From Uloborus plumipes (taxonomy: Eukaryota; Arthropoda; Arachnida; Araneae; Uloboridae), in the NCBI GenBank assembly GCA_038373865.1, contig JAXGGA010000074.1, forward strand, positions 124,001-188,000: a stretch of 64,000 bases of DNA, in the 5' to 3' direction. The notes beneath the pieces are model-generated. The model did not search any database and had not been told where the DNA came from. It saw only the letters and a list, made by a program, of their open reading frames with translations. This document shows, one piece after another, positions 1 to 11,845 of the stretch; within the stretch, counting starts at the first letter, position 1; each line of letters starts with the position of its first letter. Position numbers and translations under genes: made by a program.

Positions 1-771
1 CCTCGAAATTGATGATGGTATTGGAAAAGCGAAAAATTCTGGGATTAAAATTCTCAGCTCTGGAAATAACACGAAATTTTTGCTCCGCAATTTGGCTAAG
101 GCGAAATTTTCGTTGTTACCACCATTATGTGGAATTGCGCTATATAATTTGAAGACTGCTTGGGTGGGGATCAATATTATTGGATTAAGGTTTTAATTCA
201 ATGTTCTAGAATCATGTTTGTTTTTTTATTTATGTATTTATTTATTTTTTGTCCTTTTTCCTTATGAAGGAAAAATGCACTACAAATCATACGATGTTAT
301 TCTTTTAAAGACGGTAAGAAAAAATAGAATCCTATGTCATCATTAACTTTATGGTCTGTGAATTGTTGAGCCTTTGTAGGTTTTTAAACGAAGAACTAAG
401 TCCGCTCTCGGTATCATTCTGAGAGTTTAGAAACGTGCAAGTTGAAAAATATTATTAACTGAAAATGGTAACTAACGCAAATGCACCCACAGCTCGATCA
501 TAGTCTGCCTCAGCCCTGGCTTACGGGCGGTAACTCATTGCATAATGGTAACTAATCCTACTCAAAAAAGAAATCACTGCATACAATGGTGATCAATCTA
601 GGTGATGTCTCAAAATTCAGTCATTTGTAATACACATAAATGTTTTACATTGCAGTACTGTGCCTTGGTGAAAAAAAATGAAATAATTCGATTTCGGGGG
701 AATGGTATTTCTACAATAGGAGCACTGGCCACCTTTGACTCACCTTTTTTTGAATTATTTTAAATATACTA
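1..771. other. Gene-free AT-rich DNA
   Basis: No reading frame of note and no inverted-repeat boundary was seen. There are T-rich and TTTA-rich runs near 219-250. Confidence 0.5.
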
Positions 772-978
772 CACTGCAAGAAATGAACTATTGTTTTTAA
801 AGTATAATACTGGCAGCAGAGGTTCCAGTTTAAAACTAAAATTCACGGTAATAAACTGCAAATTTTACAGTTTATTACTGAAAGTTAGCAATTTTACTGT
901 AAAATTAGCAATTTTTACAATTTATTACTACAAAATTAGCTGTATTATACTATAAAAACAACATTCATTTTTACAGTG
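772..978 (+). mobile_element. ACTG-module palindromic element, copy A
   Basis: Short non-autonomous element with inverted ends CACTGCAAGAAATGAACT and a right end finishing in CAGTG. It is bordered by TA on both sides. The inside consists of alternating short palindromic modules (ACTGTAAAATTAGC type). It is one of 13 copies in the window and carries the family's asymmetric marker (GCAGAGGTTCCAGTTT) in plus orientation. No coding capacity. The superfamily is unknown; a TA target would fit Tc1/mariner-like mobilisation. Confidence 0.75.
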
Positions 979-1825
979 TAGTACGTATTTTCACGAAAAA
1001 ATCGTTATAGTTAAGTTATCTTGCTTTATAAGGAAATTCCAACAGTATTATCATAGCAAATATAGTGAAATGCTACAGTTTTTCTGATTCAATTTTGATT
1101 GCAGTCATCTAGGGCAAATCTCAATGAAGTAGGTTATTTTAGCGCCACTACACATTTTCTTACATATTTTATTTCAAAAAAAAAAAAAAAAACTGTAGAA
1201 TATCCTGTCTATTAGGGTGGAGCGAAAAAAATGAATTTTTGATTTTCGTAAACGGGTACCTTTCATTTACTGTGAATGAGGATAAGTATCAATTATGTGT
1301 AATATTTCACTTTTGCGACGTAATCTTTAGTCTGCGCATTTGGCCTAAAGTTTTGAAATTTTTGATTTTTTTTAGATTTTTCAATTTTTTTAAAAAATAT
1401 TGCAAATGATAAAACTAGTGACGGGTGGTTATTAAATGGAAGAAAAAGGTTTGAAATATACAAGAATTTTTTTAAAACCATTTTAGATTATGATTTCAGT
1501 CTGCGCATTAGGCCCAAAGTTCATCAAATTTTCAGAAATTTCCGATATTTTCAATATTAGGCAGAAACTTTATAATTCAATATTTCCTCTCAATATTTAC
1601 TTAAAGTGCCTTCGAAACATTTACTTAATCAATTTGTTGTTTTTTTGAACTACTCAACTCTTTGCTTGCTCATTGAAATTACCCAGGACTCACCACGAGG
1701 AAGTGGCCGCACTTTGGGTGCCACTCGAGCTCCCCTTGCTTCCAACCAATGCGAGCATACATTTACATTTCTTAGACAAGTCAGGAACAATAAATTGTTT
1801 CTTTGAGTAGGATATTGTTTGCATT

Positions 1826-2436
1826 GGTTTTGATGGATGCACTACAGAGACAGGAAAATACAAAGGTGTAATACGGAAATTGGAAGAAAAACTTGGTAGA
1901 CATCTGTAATGGGATATTTGCCATTTACATTTGAATGAACTTAATTTGCTGCATTTTTTGCAAAAGCTAGATGGACCTACCAGTGGACCAAAGTGATTTT
2001 TGGGCCTGTTGGACGAAGCTAAAGAACATGTTATACTTTCAAATCAGTTCAATATGAACCTATAGAATTTGTCATTGATCAGATTGATTTTTACAATAAA
2101 AATGATTCAAGTACTGAGCAACAGTAACTTCATGAGATGAGCAAGGTAATTTTGACTGGAAAGATATCCAAAAAAATATGAAACAGAAGTCCAAGAAAGC
2201 TTTCCCAAGCCAGATGGTGACTACAGTTAACATAATCTTTAGACTATAATTTTTAAAAGAGGTCATAACGTTCGCGGTAAAAGTGTCCTTGCACTTTTAG
2301 GATGAAGTGCAAACGCTACTAATTTAGCTATGAATTTGTGTGAGATTATAAAGATTATCTATCCAGGAAAAAACAGAAAATTGTATTCACATCTATTCAA
2401 AACAATGTATACTTTGCACCCAAGACATATGCTGTT

Positions 2437-2475
<39 letters not shown>

Positions 2476-3310
2476 CATAAATGGATGTATGTATGTTTGT
2501 TCCTTATACAAGTTCATTGTTCTCGTCGGATTTTCAACAAACTTGGCACAGAGGTTCCTTGATGCATTAGAATTCACATAGGCGGGGTTTTGAAATTAAA
2601 AAAAAAATCCAAAAAGCTCAAAAGTCAAATATTTTGTCTCAAAATGGCCATTTTCTTTCAATTATGAATAGATAGAGTAAAAAAGATAAGACTTTAAGCA
2701 TACAAATTGATAAAATGTAACACATTTAAATAGGAGTAGTTTCCAACAAAGATTACGATTAACAATGAATTATCAATTTAAGACTCAGCACTATTTCATT
2801 TTAGTATGAAATAAGTTTTTATATTCCCATGTGGATAATATTGATTCAAATATTTTTTAGAGCTATGTTGTATTAATAAGCACCCGGGCAACGCCGGGAA
2901 ATAATCTAGTTAGTTCATAAGAGAAAGCATATAAAGAAACTTGTTTTAAAAGACTAGAAAACAAACAAGCAAACAAGTGAAAACGCTTCAGATCCCAAAA
3001 ATAGATAAAAATCTATTTTTATACATTACATACATAAATTAAAAGTCAGTATACATCGATATGATTTCTTCTCATGATGTGGAAATTACAAAGCCACCTT
3101 TTACGGGCAATTTAACACAATATTTACAAAGATTATGGAAGCTGAGAATTTAAATATAATTTCTGAATGCGCTCTTTTTAAACTGCCATTCAAGACTCAA
3201 TCAGTTGAAAGAGCTATCAAATAGATTACAAGCTCTTCAAAATTGGTATATAATCATAAGAAAAGAAAAAGTTTAGTGAAAACCAGGATATCTGACACAA
3301 ATATTTGATC
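1826..3310 (+). pseudogene. Decayed transposon-borne protein gene, uncharacterised family
   Basis: In one frame from 1826 the translation contains LEEKLGRH, an in-frame stop, then WDICHLHLNEL and LDGPTSGP. Near 2110-2215 follow STEQQ, LHEM and NRSPRKLSQARW, broken by stops. Near 3180-3215 is LPFKTQSVERAIK. From memory these blocks recur in this order in uncharacterised transposon-like proteins of cnidarians and arthropods (LGRPLQW..LH.NEL..LDG.T.GP, then SRWLTTANR, then HTQ.VER); I cannot verify that here. The copy is dead: several internal stops, frameshifts and an insertion between the second and third blocks. No catalytic triad could be recognised. Its position between the long inverted repeats suggests it is the transposase, but that is inference. 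Confidence 0.6.
2441..2912 (-). repeat. Interspersed repeat with CCCGGCGTTGCCCGGG head and (AT)n tail
   Basis: Starts with an (AT)n run at 2441-2471 and ends with CCCGGGCAACGCCGGG (2883-2898) followed by CTAGTTA. Read on the minus strand this is the same head motif found at 14428, 15131 and 27422, with a simple-repeat tail at the opposite end, as retroposed sequences often have. It interrupts the protein remnant of the surrounding transposon and is therefore younger. It encodes nothing recognisable. Confidence 0.5.
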
Positions 3311-4206
3311 AATTTACGACACAAAGGAACAATTTAGCTGTGAAAGACGTATCTAAGAAATGTAAATGCGTGCTCGCCTTGGTTGGAAGGAAGGGTTCAC
3401 GTGTAGGACTAGAAGTGAGGTCACCTCCTCGTGGTGAGTCCTGGGTAGTTCCACACAAGCTAGCGAAGAGTTGCTGGGTTCAAAGTAATAACAAAATGAA
3501 TAAAAACAGGTTTGAAGACACTTCAAGCGAATATTGAGAGGAAATACTGAGTTAAAAAATGTTGAAAATATCAGAAATTTTGGGAAATTTGATGAACTTT
3601 GAGCGTAATGCACGAACTGAATTCATATTCTAAAATGGTTTTAAAAAATTCCTTGTCTATTTCAAACCTTTTTCTTCCATTTAATAACCACTCGTCACTA
3701 GTTTTATCGTGTGCAATATTTTTTAAAAAAATTTGAAAAATCTAAAAAAAATCAAAAATTTCAAAACTTTAGGCCAAATGCGCAGACTAAAGATTACGTC
3801 GCAGAAGTGAAATATTTTAAAGAATTGTTACTTATCCTCATTCACAGTAAATGAAAGGTACCGGTTTACGAAAATCAAAAATTCATTTTTTTCGCTCCAC
3901 CCTACTGTCTATTGTAGTCTGTCTATTGAACCTGTCTATTGAAGTCTTTTTTTTTTCTTGTATACCAGGTACGACATCATGTTTTTCTCTTTAATTTTTC
4001 TTAAAAACCATGGCGTCTTATAGGTGCAGTTCTCTGGGAATTTTTAACACACGCCAAGTGTGGAATAATGCGATGCAGAGCTTATCTGGTTTCGACAGAC
4101 ATCGTGTATAATTCAATAATATCGAAGTTACTGTTTGGATTGTACACCATACCATGTGTAATCCAATAATATCGAAGTTACTACTTAGCTTATTATGCAC
4201 TTTGTG

Positions 4207-4377
4207 CAGGCCCGTCATTTCGCATTTTTCCAGGGGGGGGGGGCATAGGTTGTATACACAATATAAAATTTACCAAAAAATGGCAAAACCACGCCCACTT
4301 ATATGTAAATACATTAATTTCCCAAAGTGAGGGGGCAATTGATCCCCCCCCCCTGATCCCCCTAAATGACGGGCTTG
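4207..4377. mobile_element. Short MITE, CAGGCCCGTCATTT ends, copy 1
   Basis: Inverted ends CAGGCCCGTCATTT and AAATGACGGGCTTG enclose about 143 bp containing a run of ten G (4233-4243) and a C-run (4343-4353). A second copy lies at 5213-5391. It is too short to code and must be non-autonomous. Confidence 0.75.
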
Positions 4378-4581
4378 ACCTTATGTTTTTCAAAAACATC
4401 GAAGTTACTGTTTGAAACCTTCACCTCAATACTTATTTGATGTTTTAACGTCACTTGTCCTTCATTTTAATATTTCCATGCAGTCTAAACAACCGTAGAA
4501 AGTTTGTGACACGAAGAAATAAAAATAGAATGTTTTTAAGCACTTAATGTTTTTATTTTTGGAATTCAAAGTCGCAAAACT

Positions 4582-4910
4582 AGCCGACAGAGTGGTTTAG
4601 TGGTTAGAGCCTGGCCTCTTCCGCTTAAAGGCGCAGACTTGATTCTAACTTCAATCGGTGAATTTTCAAGATTCAAAAAATAGAACGTGCATGTCGTGTA
4701 ATTACGCGGCATGTAAAAGATCCCTCTAGCACTCGTTTTGGCATTAAATACACTTGAAAAATGATTCTTAGTACAGTTTCATAAAAAAATGGAGCCCAGG
4801 TGCCTCCATCTGGTAGGGAAACTGAGTGTCAATTCTCGTGGTAATGGCATTCGCCGATAGTGATGCCACATGAAAGAATGGATGCTATATTAGGAAGCGC
4901 ATTAGGTCTA
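4582..4910 (+). mobile_element. tRNA-headed SINE, copy 1
   Basis: The head (4582-4655) resembles a degenerate tRNA with a pol III A-box-like stretch (TGGTTTAGTGGTTAGAG) and a weak B-box-like stretch (GACTTGATTCTAAC). The body has GCGGCATGTAAAAGATC, CTCCATCTGGT and TGCCACATGAAAGAATGG. The same blocks in the same order recur at 11521-11845, which defines a family. It is not a functional tRNA gene: the cloverleaf is broken and a long body follows. Confidence 0.75.
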
Positions 4911-5212
4911 CAAAAGATAATGTCTCTAGCTAAATCAAAGCAGAAAATGTGTCACTACCTTTACTAAAATAATTTATTTTACGTCACATTTCTCACGTAA
5001 CTCAAGTTCTCTTGAAACGATTAAGTGGCGGAATAATTTTATTCAAAGTTAATAATTAATTTCAAATAATAGTTAGTATTTCTAAATGTTGGATAGTTTA
5101 CTTTTATGTCAATGGACACAATAGTGCCATTAAAAATAAGTGGAACGATTACGAATAAATAAATTGTGGATCACAGTTACCCTAAATGAATGTATTCTGT
5201 GTTTCTTAGTTA
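4911..5212. other. Gene-free DNA between SINE and MITE
   Basis: AT-rich; no features recognised. Confidence 0.4.
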
Positions 5213-5391
5213 CAGGCCCTTCATTTTGGGGATCAGGTGAGGGCGGGGTCAATTTGACCTCCTCCCCCCCCCCTTTTATGAAATTAATGCATTTACACGT
5301 AAGTGGGAGTAGTTTTTGCCGCTTTTAGTGCAGTTTACATTGAAAATATACCCCTCCCCCCCTCACGGAAGTATTCGAAATGACGGGCCTG
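5213..5391. mobile_element. Short MITE, CAGGCCCKTCATTT ends, copy 2
   Basis: Left end CAGGCCCTTCATTT, right end AAATGACGGGCCTG, with C-runs at 5264-5273 and 5351-5361. It is in opposite orientation to the copy about 1 kb upstream, judged by the internal TTACACGTAAGTGGG segment (there CCCACTTATATGTAAA). Confidence 0.75.
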
Positions 5392-8300
5392 CATAGTTAA
5401 GTTCTGCTAATTATTTTTATCGAAGTCATAAAATGTGGCAGAAGCAAAAGCACCCTTAAAAAATATCACTTCAAATTAAAATTAATACTTCTCCTATACA
5501 AGTCCTTGTCTTACAGTTTTTTAATAACATCAGTGAGGCATCTTGTTTCAGAAATTAATGTTTTCAATGTAGGAAAATTAATTAGACTTCTAGAACAAGT
5601 AAAAGGATATCACTTGTGTTCAAAAATATCGATTAATAATGCTACTTAAATTGAAATTTGACTTTTTATTAATTTTAAGCGTACACTTTTATCTGAAGAT
5701 TAAGCTTACCTTCAGTTATATTAAACTTCCAATATTGATTTTAGTATTACCCAGAACATTATTCAAAAATCTTATTAAACTGTCAGTTGCAAAAGAAGAA
5801 ATAAAACTGTCTTTTAGAATCTTCAGCTAGAGAAGATGGCATTTTTTCATGAATGAAAATTTAAGTTGTTTCTTATACTTTAAAAGCCATTCTTTAAGAA
5901 GGATTCTAACCAAAAAAAATCAAGGAAAACCTTAGCATATAATTAAATAAGGGACCTTTAACTGATGCTTTTATTTATTTATTTATTTTTTTTTTTTTTT
6001 TTTGCTTTTTTACTTGTTATTGATAATCCTTCTCGAGAGAGGAAGAAATTAATATATTTTAAATATTGTTATCCGGTACGCTTATATCTTCAATGATATT
6101 GAGAAATTATTTTATTAATGTAACATTTTTTGCAATGTCTGGTTTTCCCCAATGTTTTTGTTGAAAATATAAGAGTCTCTTAACTCAACTAGTGCTCAGA
6201 AAATCCATAAAAACTTCACACTTTATTAAATGTATTTGTTCAGAAACTACCTAATACCAAAAGAGATAAAATTGCATTTCATGAAACAGTTTTAATTTAG
6301 AAAATTTTCCGGAAAATTCTGGATGGGAAAACCTTTTCCATGTCCCTGAGAAGAAGTAAAAAAAATTGACGCTAAAATATTTTTTTTTACCCGTGAATAA
6401 TTATCTCCAATTTTGTATGCATTTAAAAGTAGCAATTATGTTAAAATTTTTACTGTGTGACTGTTAAGCAAGTTGTAAATTTTTTGACTAATTATTTAGT
6501 CTTCGTCACTAATTACTTTTCATAAGTTTCAAATCTTCAGATTTTGCTGTATCTTCCTCATTACGTTATTTTTCAATGGAAGTTCCTTAAAAGAACCATA
6601 TTACAGTAATATTTTCACATTTCATAATCTTTAAAACTATTTCAGGTTAGCCAGCTTCCTGAGGTGTATAACTTCCTCTCTATATCCAAAAAGTGGTTTT
6701 AGATATTCACCATTGAAGAGCGACATAAACTGAATTCAGAAGCATATTTTAACTAAACTAATACTAAAAGTTAAACAAAAGTATAAGATAATAAACTTAT
6801 TTTAACTCCATTGCCAGAAAAATCGAAGAAAACCATTTTCTCGGAGTTTTCAGCTTTAGAATTAAGCCTTATGTTACCTTAAAAATGGTTGCTCGCAGTG
6901 TTAACTTCTTGTTCTTCATACAAAAAATGTTTAAAATTCCATTAACCCTAGAATATCCATAATGTTTCAGAACGCTTTCCAAAACCCGTCTTAATTTCGT
7001 TATCTAATTCTACACGTTTATGTACAGAAAAGATTATTCACTTGAAGTTAGTTTCACCACGTGCAGAAAACTTAATCTTAAGTATATTGAATTACGTACA
7101 CGTGTATTAAATTTACTTTCACAGTTGCTGGATTTTAAAGACGTTAACATTTTCAGTGACATCAACTGTGCGTTATATCAGAACATAATTCTTTCTCAAT
7201 TTCGGAGTTTCTGATTTGATTTCAAAACACATTTCTCTTCTTTATTGCTGGAAGGCTTTATTTTTTCCTAGAAGATTTAATCGATGTATTTTCTTACTTT
7301 TAGTCTTAGAGTAAGCGCATTGAAAATGCTTTGCAATTTTTATGCTCTTAATACTTGATACTAAGAAGGATTTAACTCATGTTGCTTTTGCGTTCGAAAA
7401 TATAAGTGCTGTTTAGAGTGTTAGAATACTTGTGTTGTTAGCTCTCACATGTATTCTGAGTCACTCCCTGAGACTTTATTTCTATCCTTTGAAATAGCCA
7501 TAATATCATTTCCGTGAGGTAGAAAGAAACTTTTCTCAATTATTTTGTTTTATTCATCTTTCATTTTAATTCATGATTTAACTTTTCTGGTGTACCGTGA
7601 AAATTTTCTGACGTACCAACAAATACCGTATTAAAATTGCCAATTTTAACTTCATCTATTTGTGTTTTTAAACGTCGGTTTTCGGTTTTTTACTCATTTT
7701 AACACAAAGTGAACTGCTTTTAAATACCGTATTATTTAAACTCCTAGTCTATACGGAAATGGTGATTAAACTTCAGGCAACTGTTTCACAAAATCTAAAA
7801 AAAAATACAGAAATGTGATTACTTCTAGAAAGATTATATCAGGAATTAAGATTTGAAACTTTCATTAAAGGTTTTTTTTTTTTAAGACTTATGAGCAAAT
7901 AATTTGTGTCATTTCATAAAAAATACTTTGATCTTTCATTTTATTACTGATTAATGTCAAAATGTTTTTGCATTTTCATAATTTTCCAAACTCTTTTTTA
8001 ATGTTGCACGTGTATTTACTTTTCTTTAAAGTAAAAGAAATGAAGAGAATGGAGACAAGAATAAAATAGGAAGATGTGTATTTGCAGTTTAAAATGAATG
8101 AAGCAAGCTCAAGTCAACCAATCATTGAGAAACCTGTTGTACAATGAAAATAAGATGCTAATGTTCCTACAGTTGAAATTAATATGCCATTATATGTGCT
8201 AAAAATAGTTAATGTAATAAATGTTTTTTGTATCATGAAAATATAAATGGTTATTTTATAGCTACACCGAATTAGGTATAGTTGGTGCCAACTTGACAGC

Positions 8301-9073
8301 ATTGTGAAAGTTGCAAAGAGCCTTATCACATATTTGTGTAGGCACTCAGGTTAACTTTGTCCACATAATAAAATCAAAGATTAAAAAGATAAAAAAATGC
8401 ATTGATAAAAAATAATAAAACTAGCTTATTTGTCTAAGAATAAGTTATTTTTTCTTTTTTCCTGTAGTTAATAAAAATATTGCTTCTACTATTTCAATTT
8501 TTTGAATAATACATGAAGTTACCATCTTTAACACTAAATTTAATGCTAATTTAATTCTGTGTGATACATTTTCAGTGCGTTTAGCATTTAATTGAAAACG
8601 TGGGAAATGGAAAATTACATACATTGTATTTTGAGAAAAATGTCGTCGCGCTTACAGTATTAAAATTTATTTTCAAAAATTTACCCAAGATTGAATAATA
8701 TTCACTTTTATAGTCTTTTATCGAGTTAAATATGATTAGTTACACATTGACAGATATAAATTGCTAAAAATAAACAATTTACAATAACAACTTTTATACG
8801 CGTTTCAGCATTTTAAGGCTCCTTCCTCATGTTTGTGCAAAAAAATGGTTTGAAAAACATAACTATTTTGTTCTACTTCCTAAAGTAACTAAATTTTTTT
8901 ACAACAAAATCAAAAATTTATGACTGAAATTTTCCTTGTAATTTTCTTTTAAGCAAAGTTGAATTTATCAGTTCATGTGGCCAGTTAACGGTAACCACTT
9001 CAATTCATCAAACAATCATCTTAGATGCTCCGATAAATAATGCTGTTTACTTTCGTTGCTTAAAGTTGTTTCT
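5392..9073. other. 3.7 kb gene-free AT-rich stretch
   Basis: No open frame above about 70 codons and no paired inverted repeats were found by eye. There are T-runs near 5984-6003 and 7870-7883. Diverged ancient repeats could be present but cannot be recognised without alignment. Confidence 0.45.
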
Positions 9074-9561
9074 TTAACCCTTCGGAGACCATAAACTTTG
9101 CAATAGCGTACGGAAATTTTGTATGCATAAAACTACTAAATGACACCATAAGTAACATTTATGTCAAATTTTGTGAAGATTGGTTCTGTAGTTTTGGTGT
9201 AAATTGATGGGATATATGTCTGTACAGTCCATTGGAGATGCAATACTGCAAGTATTTTCCAAACTTTGATTAACTTATTATTAGAATTAAAATTCTCTAG
9301 ACAGTAAATGACATTACCAATACTTAATCTTGAGTTTAAAAATAATCTTAAGCAAAAGCAGCATAAAAGTACGAGTTCTGATGTATTTCATTTGCAATGT
9401 TTTTAAAATAAAATTACAGTATATTTTTAAGCATTTTTTAAAAACTTATATTAAGATTCTGATGTCTCAACAACATGGGCAAATGTAATTTATAAGTTAT
9501 GTTTCAAAATTTTATAAAATAAATTTTAACTTACAGGACACTAAGCCCCATAAAGGGTTAA
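9074..9561. mobile_element. TTAA-flanked MITE, CCCTTCGG ends
   Basis: A TTAA (9074-9077) followed by CCCTTCGGAGACC, and at the other side GCCCCATAAAGGG followed by TTAA (9558-9561). TTAA duplications are typical of piggyBac and Kolobok elements. Only the outermost bases are inverted-repeated, and the inside (about 480 bp) is non-coding. It resembles in form the element at 31524-32030. Confidence 0.55.
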
Positions 9562-9792
9562 ACAGCAGTAAGCGATATCCATCGTGCATGAAAGTTAGAA
9601 AGCTTTCTTCTCTTTCTGTATAGAGTCCCTTTCTATTTTTATATTACATTTATCGTTATTTTTTAATGTTTATGTTCAATTCTCATTGTCCAGAAGAAAC
9701 TAATGTAATTTAGGTATTGAAAAATTGACATCGTAATTAGTCGCTTTACATCAGGACGAGAGCCTCCACTAAAGGAACTGAAGTTGATGCTT

Positions 9793-9880
9793 GGACCCGA
9801 CAAAAGCACCCTGTAACGGCTAGTTGGACAAAACATATGTATTAACTTTTGTTTTGTCTAACCAGACTGTTACAGAGTGC
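9793..9880. repeat. Imperfect inverted repeat
   Basis: GCACCCTGTAAC ... TTGGACAAAACA on the left pairs with TGTTTTGTCTAACC ... GTTACAGAGTGC on the right, with mismatches. It may be a relic of a small palindromic element; it overlaps the candidate exon next to it and weakens that call. Confidence 0.5.
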
Positions 9881-10055
9881 TTTCGAGCTTCAAAGTGAGT
9901 CACCTGGCATGCCATTCGGTCATCTGGCTATAGAAGTCGGTAACGTCAAAGGTAAGTGCGATAACCTCATTAAAGCTAGTTTTTTTATTTATTTTTTCTT
10001 GATTTATTCCTTTTTTAAATCCTCCTTTTTAGAGAGTGGAGCTTTTACTAAAATG
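9866..10055 (+). CDS. Possible pair of small coding exons (very tentative)
   Basis: A pyrimidine-rich acceptor (TTTTGTTTTGTCTAACCAG) precedes 86 bp (9866-9951) followed by the donor GTAAGT. A second acceptor (ATCCTCCTTTTTAG) precedes 23 bp (10033-10055) followed by the donor GTAAGC. The phases are compatible: exon 1 ends in phase 1, exon 2 supplies two bases and ends in phase 0. The joined frame stays open, with residues such as ESPGMPFGHLAIEVG and then SGAFTKM. No protein family is recognised, and no further exons or start were found. The inverted repeat over the first half offers an alternative, non-genic explanation. Confidence 0.15.
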
Positions 10056-10814
10056 GTAAGCGGTCATAAATTTGGCTTTTCCCTATGTGATCGAAAGAGC
10101 CCAAATACAAAAAGGTACCTTTTTCTTAAATCATAATCTCAACAAATGGTGATGAAATTGCAGTGATTTATTATAACCATGAATCTACATAGAACAACAA
10201 ATCTTCCACTAATTGTCTATCCGCTTGATGAATCTTTTTATCACTGAAAACGTATCGTATTCGACTTCAATTGTATTAAATGTTTCGCCCCGCCTTTTTT
10301 TTTTTAATTTGTCCAAGTTTCTTTTTCGATTAAAAAAATGAAATAAGAAATACATTTTGCAATCATTTGGAATCTCCAGTAGAAGTTCTGATAAAAGCAC
10401 CTCTGACTGGCTCACTAACATAATATCCACTTGTTATTGGGACTTTTTTTTCCCAATTTAAAGAAACGTGTTCTCACATCCATATGCAACTCAGGTTTTA
10501 TGGCTTGGTTGGAATATACTATAAGAACTTACTAAGTCTAATTTAAATTGTATTCATTATACATTTCTGCGACAAATTAGAAAGCATATTTGATTCCAAC
10601 CAACTTTATTGGTTTCGCCCGAATTCACGGAAATTTCATGAAACATTACATTTTGTTTCGTTGGAAGTTACTTTAATATTTTAATACAAAAACTAAGTTA
10701 AATTAAGACTCTGTTAAAGGCTAGTTAACAGAGTTTCAGTCGTATTGTTAAATAAAAAATTCATCTCGATCCTGACTACATCTAATGCAATTTTTTAAAA
10801 AGCTCATATGCATA
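10056..10814. other. Gene-free DNA
   Basis: AT-rich with T-runs near 10294-10306 and 10445-10452. Nothing recognised. Confidence 0.4.
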
Positions 10815-10836
10815 CACTGATAGACAAAAGTTATGG
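10815..10836 (+). repeat. Solitary Tc1-like transposon end
   Basis: A TA followed by CACTGATAGACAAAAGTTAT closely resembles the end CACTGAAGTGACAAAAGTCA of the Tc1-like transposon at 63620. No matching inverted end or transposase was found downstream, so this is probably a truncated copy. Confidence 0.4.
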
Positions 10837-11520
10837 AGGGTTGCTGCTAGCAGCAACGTGGGAGACTTTGAATCAATACGACATGCACTCCGTTTTGGGA
10901 TACTTATGCAAATTTTGTCTTTCTGAACTTATCTGATGTGAAAGTAGATATAGGCAACTTCAGGCAATTTCCGTGTAAAATTAGTTACCTTTAGGCGTGA
11001 AAATCAAGCAAAAGGTATAAAGTTACATCACTGAAGTTTCGGACCGGTCTTTCTAGTGATTTTTAGGTGTTTTCTTTTCATGGTGTGAACAAGGGCATTA
11101 ATTTCTTGATAAATAAAAACTCTTAATATATAGAAAAACTAGCCAAACATTGACCTTTTTTTCATCTTGCCCAAATAAACATTCATTTACTACAATCACA
11201 TGCAAAACAGTTTATGGCGCCTAGAGACCGCACTTACACCCTTGTTGATGCTAATCAGTCGGGAATAGTGATGACAGAGCTGAGGGTAGTAAATTGTTCA
11301 TATAGCCTGAGACTTCACCTTCCCACTAATGTCTAAATTTAAATAGCTTGTCAATGAGAGGCTCGAAAACATGGTGCGGACGTCCCCTAAAGCAAAGATT
11401 GATAAATGAGTACTATACCTAACTTTCTGTTTTGTTGTTAGTAACAATAATATTAATAGACAAAATAAGTTACATGTATTACGAATAAAATGTTTTCTTT
11501 TATCTCACCAGAACAGTTAA
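10837..11520. other. Gene-free DNA, possibly body of a truncated Tc1-like copy
   Basis: A small palindrome, TTGCTGCTAGCAGCAA, lies near 10842-10857. No transposase fragments were seen. Confidence 0.35.
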
Positions 11521-11845
11521 CGCCAACAGAGTAGTACAGTGGTTAGGTTTTGATCTCTTACGTTCTACGGTGCTGGATCACACCTTGCTCCAGTCTATGG
11601 ATTTTCAAGATACAGAAAATCGATTGCGTCCACGTTGAATGCGGCATTTAAAAGATCTCTTAAGCATTTCTTTGGCTTTGAATACTCTGGTAACAATTGA
11701 ATTTTGAATGCAGTTTCGTATCCAGCCTCCATCTGGTGGGGAATCTTGGCGTCAAAATTTCCATGGTAATGACGACAGTGGTACCACATGAAGGATTGAT
11801 TGCCGGTCTCTTTGGTGTATAGTAGGTTATTAACCGCTACAGAGC
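11521..11845 (+). mobile_element. tRNA-headed SINE, copy 2
   Basis: Shares with 4582-4910 the head (CAACAGAGTAGTACAGTGGTTAG against GACAGAGTGGTTTAGTGGTTAG in the other copy; aligned by eye), the GCGGCATTTAAAAGATC block, CCTCCATCTGGTGGGGAATC and GGTACCACATGAAGGATTG. The A box is recognisable but the B box is decayed. The shared body well beyond the tRNA part shows a SINE family rather than a tRNA pseudogene. Confidence 0.7.

Larger units (their letters stand above)
1213..3904 (+). mobile_element. DNA transposon with about 560 bp terminal inverted repeats
   Basis: The left arm (1215 to about 1782) reappears inverted as the right arm (about 3347-3902). The tips are GGGTGGAGCGAAAAAAATGA and its complement, and each tip abuts a TA dinucleotide, so a TA target duplication is likely. 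The arms have diverged by substitutions and small indels, so the insertion is old. Between the arms lie the remains of a protein gene (about 1826-3310) and a later insertion (2441-2912). The superfamily is not determined. The same GGGTG tip plus TA is seen in the element at 46759-47771, suggesting related enzymes. Confidence 0.8.

Noticed and set aside
2441..2471. (AT)n run as a structural or regulatory element
   Set aside because: It is an ordinary dinucleotide tail of an interspersed repeat.
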